Source of the DNA: an uncultured Lachnospiraceae bacterium
GTDB taxonomy: Bacteria; Bacillota; Clostridia; Lachnospirales; Lachnospiraceae
DNA length: 35,532 nt
Reading direction: 5' to 3'
NCBI GenBank assembly: GCA_910579805.1
Contig: CAJTWM010000036.1
Coordinates: 1 to 35,532, forward strand
The translations under genes were made by a program, and so were the position numbers. A model generated the notes under the pieces. That model had not been told where the DNA came from. It saw only the letters and a list, made by a program, of their open reading frames with translations, and did no database searches. Every line of letters begins with the position of its first letter. Positions within the stretch are counted from its first letter, which is position 1. This document shows, piece by piece, positions 22,574 to 31,334 of the stretch.

Positions 22574-23230
22574 TCACTCCAGCCATCTTATAACGGCAAG
22601 CAGCGTTCCCTCTTCCACCGTAACCTCTCCTGCCTCTCCGATAAATTCGTTACTGATCCCGATAGGAAAATCATTGGTAACTTCCGCCCTTTCCAACGGG
22701 TATTTCATATTTCTGATCGTAACGCCTTTCGCCTTTTCATCAAGGGAAAACAAAGACAAGAACCCTTCCATTTCTTTGTGAAACGTCACTGTTTCGTTTT
22801 GGATCACCGTCAACATACAGGCTTCGTCCATCACATATCCCTTTGCTCCGTTGTTTTTCAAAAAATGCAAGCATTGGATATTGGCAAACGTATGTTCTAG
22901 CCTTCCTCCCATCGCCCCGTAAATATGGAAATTTTGATACCCTTTTTCCAGCCCGATCCGCAGGGCTGCAAGGGTATCCGTATCGTCTTTACAAGGACTC
23001 AGTTCCACGACCCGGTTTCGATCCGTTTCTTTTATGCCATTCAGTTCTTCTCTTTCCGCCTCGGTAACGGAATCAAAGTCTCCGATAATAAGATCCGGCT
23101 CGATCTCCAATATCTTGCTATATAAATATCCGCCGTCCACCGCAATGACAAAGTCTTCTTCTTTTCGCCCGATTTCCAGCGGTGTAAAATCGCCGGCGCA
23201 GATCACAATACACTTTCCGTTCTCAGCCAT
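22574..23230 (-). CDS. thiN: Thiamine pyrophosphokinase
   Basis: A 218-residue cytoplasmic enzyme that transfers a pyrophosphate group from ATP to thiamine, giving the cofactor thiamine diphosphate directly. The N-terminal catalytic domain shows the family motifs AVDGGYLYSKILEIEPDLIIGDFDS in part (GGY, PD.IIGDFDS), CKDDTDTLAAL with the ATP/Mg-binding acidic cluster, and YGAMGGRLEHTFANI. The C-terminal thiamine-binding beta domain (about 130-218) includes VTIRNMKYPLERAEV and ends with GTLLAVIRWLE. Length is typical. GGAGAGG lies four to ten bases before the ATG. It lies 82 bp downstream of the helicase gene on the same strand. Confidence 0.95.
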   Translation of the reverse strand: MAENGKCIVICAGDFTPLEIGRKEEDFVIAVDGGYLYSKILEIEPDLIIGDFDSVTEAEREELNGIKETDRNRVVELSPCKDDTDTLAALRIGLEKGYQNFHIYGAMGGRLEHTFANIQCLHFLKNNGAKGYVMDEACMLTVIQNETVTFHKEMEGFLSLFSLDEKAKGVTIRNMKYPLERAEVTNDFPIGISNEFIGEAGEVTVEEGTLLAVIRWLE

Positions 23231-23312
23231 AGCACCTCTCCTTTTGGTAAACGGTATTTAAAGCCGTTTTGGCCTGACGTCCAAAAATGGTTTGTCAGAC
23301 TGAAACTTTTTC

Positions 23313-24872
23313 TTAAACGGCCTCTACTTTCTTTTCTTTCCTTCTGCGCCCGTTTCCTTTCAGTTCGCCGGATTTACGGCTGCTGAAATTTTTACTGCGG
23401 CTGTCATATTTTTCGTACTTTTCGTACTGTCTTTTCTTTTTGTCCGCATCTTTTCCGTAATATCTGCCGGAACTCCTCCCTGCAAACCTATCCTGCCCGC
23501 GTTTGTCTTTATCCCCTCTTCTTCCATAGGAACCTTCTCTTTTGGGAACAAATTTTTCAATCTTGATATCTTTTATTTCATTTCCCATGTTAATCTTTAA
23601 GAAGGCTGCTGCAAGTTCTAATGCCGTGATCTCCTCGTTTTCCATTTTCTCTTCGATCAGTTCCGCCATTTTATCCAGCTTCTGCTGCCGTATCGCTTCA
23701 ATCGCTTCATTCAGGATCTTATCCGCTTTAACCGCTGTGATCTGCGCTGCCGCGGGAATGTTCTTTTCTTTTATCTTCGTTTTACAGACTCTTTCGATCT
23801 CACGGAGTTTATACATTTCCCTTCCGACGACAAACGTGAAAGAACGCCCTGTCCGTCCTGCACGGCCTGTCCTCCCGATACGGTGAACATAATATTCAAT
23901 ATCCTCCGGCAGATCGTAATTAAAAACAGCTTCCACGTCGTCCACATCGATCCCTCTTGCCGCAACGTCCGTTGCAATCAATATATCCGCCTTCCCATTA
24001 CGAAAAAGATTCATGACCGTATCCCTCTGGTTCTGGGAAAGGTCGCCGTGAAGTCCCTCGGCATTATAACCCCTGCCCTTTAAATTTTCCGAAAGCTGAT
24101 CTACCATTCTTTTTGTATTGCAAAAGATCAGCGAACGCTTCGGATCGTAATAGTCCAAAAGACGGCTCAATACTTCTTCTTTCTGTTTACTCTGCATTTG
24201 GTAATAATACTGTGAGATCAGCGGGACAGTCACTTCCTTTTGCGCCACTTTCACATGAACCGCATCTTCTTTTTGGTAAGTATGCGTAATATCCAAAATC
24301 GCTTTAGGCATAGTAGCAGAAAAAAGTCCCGTCTGGCGTTCCTCCGGCGTTTCCTTTAAAATCGTCTCAATATCCTCCCGGAATCCCATATTTAACATTT
24401 CGTCCGCTTCATCCAGCACAATCATCTTTAAATCGTTTAGTCTGATCGTATGCCTGCGCATATGGTCCATAACGCGCCCCGGCGTCCCTACGATGATCTG
24501 CACGCCGCCTTTTAACGCACGGATCTGCCTTGAAATATCCTGCCCCCCATAAACCGGAAGTATTTTGATACCATGCATATATTTGGAAAACTTATGCATT
24601 TCTTCTGCTGCCTGAATTGCCAGCTCTCTTGTAGGACAAAGTACAAGCGCCTGCAGGGAACGCACCGTTGCGTCCACACTCATAAGCACCGGTATACCGA
24701 ATGCCGCCGTTTTCCCTGTTCCCGTCTGGGCTTGTCCGATAATATCTTTTCCTTCTAAAAAATAAGGAATTGCCTGCTGCTGAATGGGCGTCATTGTTTC
24801 AAATCCCATTTCTTCTACCGCGCGTATGATCCTTTCGTCAATTCCCGATTCTTTGTAATTAATCTGTTCCAT
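23313..24872 (-). CDS. DEAD-box ATP-dependent RNA helicase
   Basis: A 519-residue RNA helicase of the CshA/DeaD type, which remodels RNA in ribosome assembly, mRNA decay and cold adaptation. All core motifs are present in order: Q motif (FETMTPIQQQAIP), motif I AQTGTGKT, Ia PTRELAIQ, Ib GTPGR, II DEAD, III SAT, IV-V including DILIATDVAARGIDV, and VI HRIGRTGRAGR. After the two RecA domains (to about 365) comes a helical extension, then a basic Arg/Gly/Lys/Tyr-rich tail (about 425-519) expected to bind RNA without fixed structure. TGAGG lies about eight bases before the ATG. A strong promoter with an intrinsic terminator in the leader precedes it, suggesting conditional read-through. Confidence 0.95.
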   Translation of the reverse strand: MEQINYKESGIDERIIRAVEEMGFETMTPIQQQAIPYFLEGKDIIGQAQTGTGKTAAFGIPVLMSVDATVRSLQALVLCPTRELAIQAAEEMHKFSKYMHGIKILPVYGGQDISRQIRALKGGVQIIVGTPGRVMDHMRRHTIRLNDLKMIVLDEADEMLNMGFREDIETILKETPEERQTGLFSATMPKAILDITHTYQKEDAVHVKVAQKEVTVPLISQYYYQMQSKQKEEVLSRLLDYYDPKRSLIFCNTKRMVDQLSENLKGRGYNAEGLHGDLSQNQRDTVMNLFRNGKADILIATDVAARGIDVDDVEAVFNYDLPEDIEYYVHRIGRTGRAGRTGRSFTFVVGREMYKLREIERVCKTKIKEKNIPAAAQITAVKADKILNEAIEAIRQQKLDKMAELIEEKMENEEITALELAAAFLKINMGNEIKDIKIEKFVPKREGSYGRRGDKDKRGQDRFAGRSSGRYYGKDADKKKRQYEKYEKYDSRSKNFSSRKSGELKGNGRRRKEKKVEAV

Positions 24873-24971
24873 CTTTTACCTCATTTCTATACTGATTTAT
24901 TGTACGGTTCCTCCATTGGCCCGCTTTTTTACCGCCAAGTGCCGAAACCTTACATTGCTGCCGTTTCACAC

Positions 24972-25003
24972 AAAAAAAGACAGCACCCGTTCTTAGGGGT
25001 GTG
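24972..25003 (-). terminator. Terminator within the helicase leader (attenuator)
   Basis: On the minus strand CACCC pairs with GGGTG (stem within 24984-25001), followed shortly by seven Ts (24972-24978). It lies about 20 bp downstream of the expected start site and 100 bp before the helicase ATG, so it would end the helicase's own transcript. Confidence 0.65.
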
Positions 25004-25026
25004 CCTTCAAACTTTGATACTTTGTT

Positions 25027-25055
25027 AGTATAATATTCAAAATTGTAAAAGTCAA
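25027..25055 (-). promoter_or_regulatory. Sigma-A promoter of the helicase gene
   Basis: TTGACT (25050-25055), 17 bp, TATACT (25027-25032) on the minus strand. The start site would be near 25020, giving a leader of about 150 bases. Confidence 0.82.
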
Positions 25056-25152
25056 TGCATTTAAAAAATTTCATTTCAAATTCATTTTAAATTTCATTTT
25101 ATCGTCACTGGATCAATTTTAACTGCTATTCCTTTTTATTTCTTCTTCAGGC

Positions 25153-25308
25153 TCACTCGTGATACTCTTCTTTTTCCTCTTCAAGCCCGTATTCTTCCAT
25201 ACGCCTTTTTCCCATATCGTGTCCCATATTGGTGTGCCAGCTATACCTTGAGACTAAAGCGATTCCGCCAATGATACCGACGAACAAAATACCTATAAGC
25301 ACTTTCAT
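25153..25308 (-). CDS. Small single-pass membrane protein
   Basis: A 51-residue protein starting MKVLIGILFVGIIGGIALVS, which is one membrane segment, followed by a polar tail rich in Glu, Lys and His that ends EEEKEEYHE. No family is recognised. The frame continues upstream to an ATG at 25362, but that start has no Shine-Dalgarno sequence and a stable hairpin (25322-25339) would lie inside its coding region. The ATG at 25308 has GGGAG five bases before it, directly after the hairpin, so the shorter form is preferred. It lies upstream of the helicase promoter and downstream of the GH13 gene, with no promoter I can see. Confidence 0.55.
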   Translation of the reverse strand: MKVLIGILFVGIIGGIALVSRYSWHTNMGHDMGKRRMEEYGLEEEKEEYHE

Positions 25309-25321
25309 TCTTGCTCCCATC

Positions 25322-25339
25322 TGTCCGCTTTTGCGGACA
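25322..25339 (-). other. Hairpin before the small membrane protein, twin of 7084-7101
   Basis: TGTCCGC (25322-25328) pairs with GCGGACA (25333-25339), loop of four. On the minus strand it is followed by GATGGGAG, the ribosome-binding site. The smpB leader has the same arrangement with one compensated base pair. Confidence 0.6.
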
Positions 25340-25409
25340 CGCAAATCAGACTTCCCTTTCATTTACTACTATAATATCCTTAAAGAGTAAGCGCAATACA
25401 TTTTTTTAC

Positions 25410-25448
25410 TTGAAAGAGAGCGAAGAACCTCTGTCTTCACTCTCTCAA
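25410..25448 (+). terminator. Terminator-like hairpin facing the plus strand
   Basis: A long stem (25410-25426 with 25434-25448, two bases bulged) is followed on the plus strand by six Ts. On the minus strand it is followed by GTAAAAAAATG, so it is not a standard terminator for the GH13 gene that ends a few bases away. Confidence 0.45.
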
Positions 25449-25453
25449 TTTTT

Positions 25454-27313
25454 TCACGGTACTATTTGTTTCCAATAGCAAAATCCATATGCCGGGACCG
25501 TAACCTCTCCGGATCTTACAGCCTGCCCGGAAAGTAAATCTGTATATTCGCACTCCTCCATCCGAACGGTTTGGTCCGTTTCACTGAAATTAAACAGCCC
25601 TATGATCTTTTCCCCCTCCCAGTATCTTCCCATACACAGTACCGCCGCATTTCCCGTGTCCGTTGTCCATGCATCCGCACAGGATACAAAGGCCTTCTCC
25701 GATTTACGGATCTTTTCCAGTTTCCCCAGTTCCTGAAACAGTTTTCCCTCTACCGTGTCCGCTTTTTTTCTTTTTTCCGCCTGCACCCAGTTCATCGCGC
25801 CACGGTGAATGTATCGGGAATCCGCCGCCTTAAAAGGATTTTTCTTATAACTGTAATCATTCTTCTGACCGATTTCGTCCCCACTGTATAACACCGGAAT
25901 GCCGGACTGCATAAATAAATAAGCATGAAGCATGATATCCATTCTGACCGCTTTTTCCATCCCTTTCCCATCCTGCTCTATTTCCGCCTTCTCGATGCCG
26001 CACATGGATGCCGTAGTTGCGCAAAATCTGGCATCCCCAGTAACCGGATCGGCATTGTACAATTCCCCCCGGCTGTTGCTCCCGCCTGCAGACCCTTGAA
26101 AATAATCGTTTAAATATTGTTTATGTGAACGCTCCTCCATCCCCTCTTCTTGTAAAGACGCATAATCCAATCCCCAGCCAATATCGTCATGACAGCGCAG
26201 ATAATTTAAAAACACATACTCTTTGGGCAGGGAATTTACAATATCAAGCTGCTTTTTTAATAGCTTTACATTTCTCGTTGCCACCGTATGCCATGTCGTC
26301 GCCATGGTCGTAACATTGTAAAGCAAATGACATTCCGGTTTTTCTAATGTCCCGAAATACGGCGTCACTTTTTTCGGTTCCATGACCACCTCTCCGAGCA
26401 GCAAAATACTCGGACAGACAATCTCGCTGATCATGCGCATCATGCGGACAATAGTATGCACCTGCTTTAAATTACGGCAGGAAGTCCCTAATTCTTTCCA
26501 GATATACGGAACGGCGTCGATGCGTATAATATCAACGCCCCTATTGGCCAGATAAAGAAAATGATACATCATCTCATTAAATACCCTTGGATTTTTATAA
26601 TTTAAATCCCATTGATACGGATAAAATGTCGTCATAACATAGTGGCCGATGTCCTCAATCCAGGTAAAATTCCCCGGCGCTGTAGTAGGAAATACCTGCG
26701 GGACGGTTTTTTCATATTGAGAGGGAACTTGCGCGTTGTCAAAGAAAAAATATCTGCTCATGTATTCCCCTTCTCCCGCCCTCGCTCTTTTTGCCCACTC
26801 GTGATCCTCCGACGTGTGGTTCATAACAAAATCCATACAGACGCAGATCCCTCTTTTATGACAGGCAGCCGTCAATTCTTCCAGATCTTCCATAGAGCCT
26901 AATTCTTTCCGTACCTTCCTGAAATCCGATACTGCATAGCCTCCGTCAGACCGGTCTTTCGGCGTTTCCAAAAACGGCATCAAATGAATATAGTTTACGT
27001 TGCACTGTTCTATATAATCCAGTCTGCCCTCTACACCCTTCATATTACCGGCAAAATTATCAATATAAAACATCATGCCTAACCTATCGTTTTGCCTGTA
27101 CCATTCTTTGTCCTTTTCTCTGTCCAGATCCAACTTCTTTAACGGTTCTTTCCGCTCCAGATAAAACTGCTCCATCCGGCTGCACAACTCGGCAAACATG
27201 GACGGATTTTCATACAATTCCATGTAGAGCCAGCGCAGTTCGTCATGATGTTTTTTCAGCCTGCTTTGAAAAATCTCCGTTGATTTATTCGTTTTCTTCG
27301 TTTTTTTCTCCAT
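25454..27313 (-). CDS. GH13 glycosidase, amylosucrase-like (GH13_4 type)
   Basis: A 619-residue alpha-amylase-superfamily enzyme, predicted cytoplasmic as no signal peptide is present. Segments such as DYIEQCNVNYIHLMP, PTTAPGNFTWIEDIGHYVMTTF in part (TAPGNFT), YQWDLNYKNPRVF and CHDDIGWGLDY are those of amylosucrase and sucrose hydrolase. Catalytic residues are the nucleophile in RIDAV (about 265), acid/base Glu in LGEVV (about 306) and Asp of CHDDIGW (about 375). Amylosucrases split sucrose and transfer the glucose to an alpha-glucan or water. Here, after the alpha-galactosidase, the expected substrate is sucrose from raffinose. Polymerising and hydrolysing activities cannot be told apart by reading. 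AAGGAA lies about 12 bases upstream. Confidence 0.85.
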   Translation of the reverse strand: MEKKTKKTNKSTEIFQSRLKKHHDELRWLYMELYENPSMFAELCSRMEQFYLERKEPLKKLDLDREKDKEWYRQNDRLGMMFYIDNFAGNMKGVEGRLDYIEQCNVNYIHLMPFLETPKDRSDGGYAVSDFRKVRKELGSMEDLEELTAACHKRGICVCMDFVMNHTSEDHEWAKRARAGEGEYMSRYFFFDNAQVPSQYEKTVPQVFPTTAPGNFTWIEDIGHYVMTTFYPYQWDLNYKNPRVFNEMMYHFLYLANRGVDIIRIDAVPYIWKELGTSCRNLKQVHTIVRMMRMISEIVCPSILLLGEVVMEPKKVTPYFGTLEKPECHLLYNVTTMATTWHTVATRNVKLLKKQLDIVNSLPKEYVFLNYLRCHDDIGWGLDYASLQEEGMEERSHKQYLNDYFQGSAGGSNSRGELYNADPVTGDARFCATTASMCGIEKAEIEQDGKGMEKAVRMDIMLHAYLFMQSGIPVLYSGDEIGQKNDYSYKKNPFKAADSRYIHRGAMNWVQAEKRKKADTVEGKLFQELGKLEKIRKSEKAFVSCADAWTTDTGNAAVLCMGRYWEGEKIIGLFNFSETDQTVRMEECEYTDLLSGQAVRSGEVTVPAYGFCYWKQIVP

Positions 27314-27332
27314 TTTTCCAAAACATTCCTTC

Positions 27333-29516
27333 CTAATTTCTTACTGCCTTAAGGTAAATCTGATACGCCGGATACTCTGTTGTCCGGATCGGCATAGGAA
27401 GTCCCGCCTCCATCAGCGCCGATCCATAGTAACGTCCTTTGCTTCCGTCCACTTCATATACAACATCCGGTTTTAATCCTTTCATCCTCACATAATTCAC
27501 GGTCATGTTTCCATGAATTTTAAGCATGACCACGCTTACCAGCGCCTCGTCCTTCTGTTTTGATACAAACATCCATGCCCCATAGTCTGCGCGCATCGGA
27601 TCCGATAAGCGAAAATATTCTCCGGTATTAATCAAATCGGCATGTTCTTTATAGTAGACAATCTGCGCCTGAATCTCTTCCTTTTCTTTCACCGTAAGTT
27701 TGGCAGGATCAAGCTCATATCCAAAAGTCCCCGCCATCGCCACCACGCCTCTTGTATGCAGGCTCACGCTTCTTCCCGTCTGATGATTGGGTACTGCAGA
27801 CACATGGGCTCCCACAGAAGAAACCGGATAAAAGAAGGAAGTGCCGTATTGAATTTCTAACCGGTCTATCGCATCCGTATTGTCGCTGCACCAAATCTGG
27901 GGTGTATAGTACAACATGCCCGCGTCGAATCTTCCTCCTCCCCCGCTGCATCCTTCGATCAGCATATTCGGATATTTTTGCAGTAATTTCTCTAAAAAAT
28001 CATACACTCCGAGCGCATAAGCATAAGTCACTTTCCCCGGTAACGTCTTTGATGAATAAATATCGGAAAGGCTCCGGTTCATATCCCATTTGATATATTC
28101 GATATTCCCCTGTTCTAAAACTTCACAGATCCGGTGAAAAATATAGTCCCTTACTTCCTTCCTTGAAAAATCAAGCAGTAATTGGTTTCTGCTCCGCACC
28201 GGACTTCTTTTGGGTATCTTCATGACCCAGTCCGGATGCGTTTTATAAAGGCTGCTTTCTTCCGATACCATCTCCGGCTCAATCCATATGCCAAACTTTA
28301 CGCCTAAGCGATTCACCTTCTTTGTCAATTCCCCCAAGGTACATCCCAATTTTTTTTCATTGACCTGCCAGTCTCCCAAACTGCTGTTATCGTCATCTCT
28401 CTTCCCGAACCACCCGTCGTCCATAACAACCATATCAATCCCAAGCTCCGCCGCTTCTTCCGCCAGCTTGTAAATTGTCTCCGCGTTAAAATCGAAATAA
28501 GCTGTCTCCCAACTGTTGATCAGTATCGGCCGCTTTGCTTTGCTGTATTTTCCCCTGCATATATGTTCCCTGATGCAGCGGTGGTATCTTCTTGACAAAG
28601 CCCCAAAACCCTGATCCGAGTAACAAAGTATTGTTTCCGGAAGTACCAAAGTTTCCCCGCTCTCTAACGGATAGTGGAACAAGTCGCTGTGCAGTCCCAT
28701 CAGCACCCTTGTCTGCCCGTATTGATCCTTTTCCGCTTCACACAGAAAATTTCCGCTATATACAAAAAGCATCCCGTAACAGCCCCCGGTATCCTCCGTG
28801 GCGTCTTTATTGGCAAGGATCACCGCAGGATTATATTGATGACTGGAAGTCCCCCTCCGGCTTCCAATCATCTGTGTTCCATGTACAATTTCCGCCCTTT
28901 GGAAATTGCGTTCCATCGCATGTCTGCCATAAAAACTAATAAGGTCATAATCTCCGTGCAAAAATTCCAGACATGCCGACGCTGCCTTTTCCACCCATAC
29001 GCATTCTTTTCCGCCATTTGTAATCTTTGCGCTTCTTGTAATAATATCTTCTTTTTCCAGTACGCCGTATAAGAGCTGCACCTGTATTTTGCTGACCGCG
29101 TCTTCTAACAAAATCTCCAGCGTTTCCCCTTCTTCTTTTGCTGCATACACTGCCGGCAGTCCCTCCAGCCCATATTTTCCTTTCCAGACCTTATGACTGA
29201 CGTAACGCAGGTCACAACATTCCGAATGATCCGCATTATGGAGTACAAAAGCCGTATTCCTATAGTCCCCGTTCCCCGCCGCCGGATATTCCTGCGGCAG
29301 GGCATCCAAAGAATAGGTCCTTTCCTCTCCTGCATCCGGAGGATTTCCCGAAAATCCCCTGTCATAATAAGTCAGCAGGTAGTCCATATTTCCGTCCACC
29401 TTCGCGCCATAATATAAATGCAGAAGGAATCCGTATTTATCTACCTTTATCTGATATGTTGTATGTTCTGTATTTAATGTAAAAATCCGTTCATTTTGCC
29501 GATATTGAATTGCCAT
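27333..29516 (-). CDS. Alpha-galactosidase, GH36
   Basis: A 727-residue retaining alpha-galactosidase that removes galactose from raffinose, stachyose or melibiose. There is no signal peptide, so it acts in the cytoplasm on imported sugar. The N-terminal beta-sandwich (about 1-320) is followed by the catalytic barrel with the substrate-binding DDGWFGKRDDD (about 365-375), the nucleophile Asp in KWDMNRS (about 475) and the acid/base in CSDNTDAIDR (about 545). The C-terminal beta domain follows. Length fits GH36 subgroup I enzymes. AAGGAG lies six bases before the ATG. It follows the two permease genes and precedes the GH13 gene by 19 bp, so the five genes probably form one operon. Confidence 0.96.
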   Translation of the reverse strand: MAIQYRQNERIFTLNTEHTTYQIKVDKYGFLLHLYYGAKVDGNMDYLLTYYDRGFSGNPPDAGEERTYSLDALPQEYPAAGNGDYRNTAFVLHNADHSECCDLRYVSHKVWKGKYGLEGLPAVYAAKEEGETLEILLEDAVSKIQVQLLYGVLEKEDIITRSAKITNGGKECVWVEKAASACLEFLHGDYDLISFYGRHAMERNFQRAEIVHGTQMIGSRRGTSSHQYNPAVILANKDATEDTGGCYGMLFVYSGNFLCEAEKDQYGQTRVLMGLHSDLFHYPLESGETLVLPETILCYSDQGFGALSRRYHRCIREHICRGKYSKAKRPILINSWETAYFDFNAETIYKLAEEAAELGIDMVVMDDGWFGKRDDDNSSLGDWQVNEKKLGCTLGELTKKVNRLGVKFGIWIEPEMVSEESSLYKTHPDWVMKIPKRSPVRSRNQLLLDFSRKEVRDYIFHRICEVLEQGNIEYIKWDMNRSLSDIYSSKTLPGKVTYAYALGVYDFLEKLLQKYPNMLIEGCSGGGGRFDAGMLYYTPQIWCSDNTDAIDRLEIQYGTSFFYPVSSVGAHVSAVPNHQTGRSVSLHTRGVVAMAGTFGYELDPAKLTVKEKEEIQAQIVYYKEHADLINTGEYFRLSDPMRADYGAWMFVSKQKDEALVSVVMLKIHGNMTVNYVRMKGLKPDVVYEVDGSKGRYYGSALMEAGLPMPIRTTEYPAYQIYLKAVRN

Positions 29517-29605
29517 GATTTCTCCTTTAGTTTAAACCGCCGTTTATTGTCTTTTCTTTATGCGGCATACCGTTTCTTCCCACACGATTACTCACCGTCT
29601 ATAAA

Positions 29606-30439
29606 CTACTTCACCGCACCGTTTACTACTCCGTTTAAAATCTGCTTCTGACAGATCACATAGAAGATCAGGATCGGAATCAGGGACAGCAGATAAGAGG
29701 CAAATGCCAGATTATAATTAGTTCCAAATTGAGACTGGAAATTAAGCTGTGCCAACGGCAGCGTATTCTGCTCGGAACCTGCCATAATAACAAGAGGGGT
29801 CATTACGTCGTTCCAAACTGACAGTGCTGTCAGAACCGCTACCGTGGCGTGCATTGGTTTCATAATAGGAAAGAGGATTTTCCAGTAAGTGGTCCATGTG
29901 GATGCGCCGTCTACTTTTGCCGCCTCTTCCAGCGCCATCGGAATATTTACCAGATACCCGGAATACAAAAGAATATTCATGGGCATAAAAAATACTACAT
30001 ATAAAAGAATGACTCCAACCCAGTTTGCCAATCCCATTTCCGCCGTCTGCTTTGCCAAGGGCATCATCAAAATGGCAAAGGGCACGAACATACCGCTGAC
30101 GATAAAAAGGTATACAAAATTGTAAAATTTACTGCTGCTTTTATTTCTTCCCAACGCATAGCCCATTAAAGAATGAACCAGAACAGACAATACCACCGTC
30201 ACCACGGAAATCAGCAGACTGTTTCCCAAAGACTGCCAAAAATTCGTTACTCTCATGGCTTCTTTGAAATTATCAAAGCTCCAGGTCTTTGGCAGCGACA
30301 GGATACCGCTTATGGTATTGGTCATTTCAGAAGGCTGCTTAAATGCGATTACCACCGTAAGATAAAGCGGAAACGCAATAGTAGAAAGCCCCAGTATCAA
30401 TAAAATCATTGCCGGCCAATTTATTTTCTTGTTTATCAT
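29606..30439 (-). CDS. Carbohydrate ABC transporter permease, MalG type
   Basis: A 277-residue membrane subunit of a sugar importer with six hydrophobic segments. The cytoplasmic EAA loop, which contacts the ATPase, is visible in ALEEAAKVDGASTWTTYWKI (about 170-190). Its ATG overlaps the stop of the preceding permease by four bases, and AGGAGG lies about nine bases upstream, so the two subunits are translationally coupled in a 1:1 ratio. It is most similar in pattern to RafG/MsmG-type permeases. No ATPase gene is in the locus; such importers usually share a general MsmK-like ATPase encoded elsewhere. Confidence 0.95.
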   Translation of the reverse strand: MINKKINWPAMILLILGLSTIAFPLYLTVVIAFKQPSEMTNTISGILSLPKTWSFDNFKEAMRVTNFWQSLGNSLLISVVTVVLSVLVHSLMGYALGRNKSSSKFYNFVYLFIVSGMFVPFAILMMPLAKQTAEMGLANWVGVILLYVVFFMPMNILLYSGYLVNIPMALEEAAKVDGASTWTTYWKILFPIMKPMHATVAVLTALSVWNDVMTPLVIMAGSEQNTLPLAQLNFQSQFGTNYNLAFASYLLSLIPILIFYVICQKQILNGVVNGAVK

Positions 30440-31302
30440 AACTGCTCCTCCTTTTTACCTGAAAACTTCATCTGGGCAACGGAAACAATAACGATCACTA
30501 TAAAGAATACTACAGCATTCGCGCTTTGAAAACCAAACTGACCGCCTGACATTCCGTTATTATAGATCAAATAAGAAATAGATTCCGTACTCTGTGCAGG
30601 GCCGCCTTTTGTAAGCGCCATGATCTGATCGAATACCATTAAGAAGTTCTTTACACACAATACCATGTTAATGGAAAAGAATGGAATAATAAGGGGGAAC
30701 GTTAAATAACGGAACTTTTTGAATCCTGTCACTCCGTCCAGTCCGCCCGCCTCATATACATCCTCCGGTACCGTCTGCAGTCCTGATATATAAATAATCG
30801 TGTTCATCGCTATCGCCTGCCATGCGCATACTATCATGATCCCGATCCACGCTTTGCTTGGATTTGACAAAATACTTGTACTAAGCGAATCCAGCCCGGC
30901 CATGGATGCCAGCGCCGGAAGAATATAAGTGAAAAAGTAGTTGAAGATATAACCTACCACCAATGCGCCTAATATATTGGGCAGAAAATATGCGCCTCTG
31001 AAAAAGCTCTTTGCCCGTATTTTACTGTTCAGCCCCAAAGCCAGAAGCAGGCTGAGTATATTCACTACAATCGTCGATACAATAGCCAGCTTAAACGTAA
31101 ACAAATAAGATTTTCCGACGCGGGCATCCGAAAACAGATCTATGTAATTGTGAAGCCCCACCCAGTCGTATTTACCAAAACCTTTAAAATTTGTGAAGCT
31201 ATACATCACGCCGCGAATCAAGGGAATGGTATTAAAGCAGATAAACAATGCCAAAATAGGGATTGTGATCAGCAAAAATGTCCTTTTTCTTTCATTTTTC
31301 AT
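30436..31302 (-). CDS. Carbohydrate ABC transporter permease, MalF type
   Basis: A 288-residue membrane subunit of the same sugar importer, with six hydrophobic segments. The EAA loop is VPEDVYEAGGLDGVTGFKKF (about 180-200). The frame opens at a TTG ten codons upstream, but the ATG at 31302 has GGAGG seven bases upstream and begins with a basic MKNERKRTF before the first membrane helix, as in the family. It lies 32 bp downstream of the binding-protein gene. The pairing with the MalG-type subunit and the alpha-galactosidase suggests alpha-galactoside transport; the substrate is inferred from context only. Confidence 0.95.
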   Translation of the reverse strand: MKNERKRTFLLITIPILALFICFNTIPLIRGVMYSFTNFKGFGKYDWVGLHNYIDLFSDARVGKSYLFTFKLAIVSTIVVNILSLLLALGLNSKIRAKSFFRGAYFLPNILGALVVGYIFNYFFTYILPALASMAGLDSLSTSILSNPSKAWIGIMIVCAWQAIAMNTIIYISGLQTVPEDVYEAGGLDGVTGFKKFRYLTFPLIIPFFSINMVLCVKNFLMVFDQIMALTKGGPAQSTESISYLIYNNGMSGGQFGFQSANAVVFFIVIVIVSVAQMKFSGKKEEQL

Positions 31303-31334
31303 ATTCAACCTCCATATATTCATACTTTGCAAAT

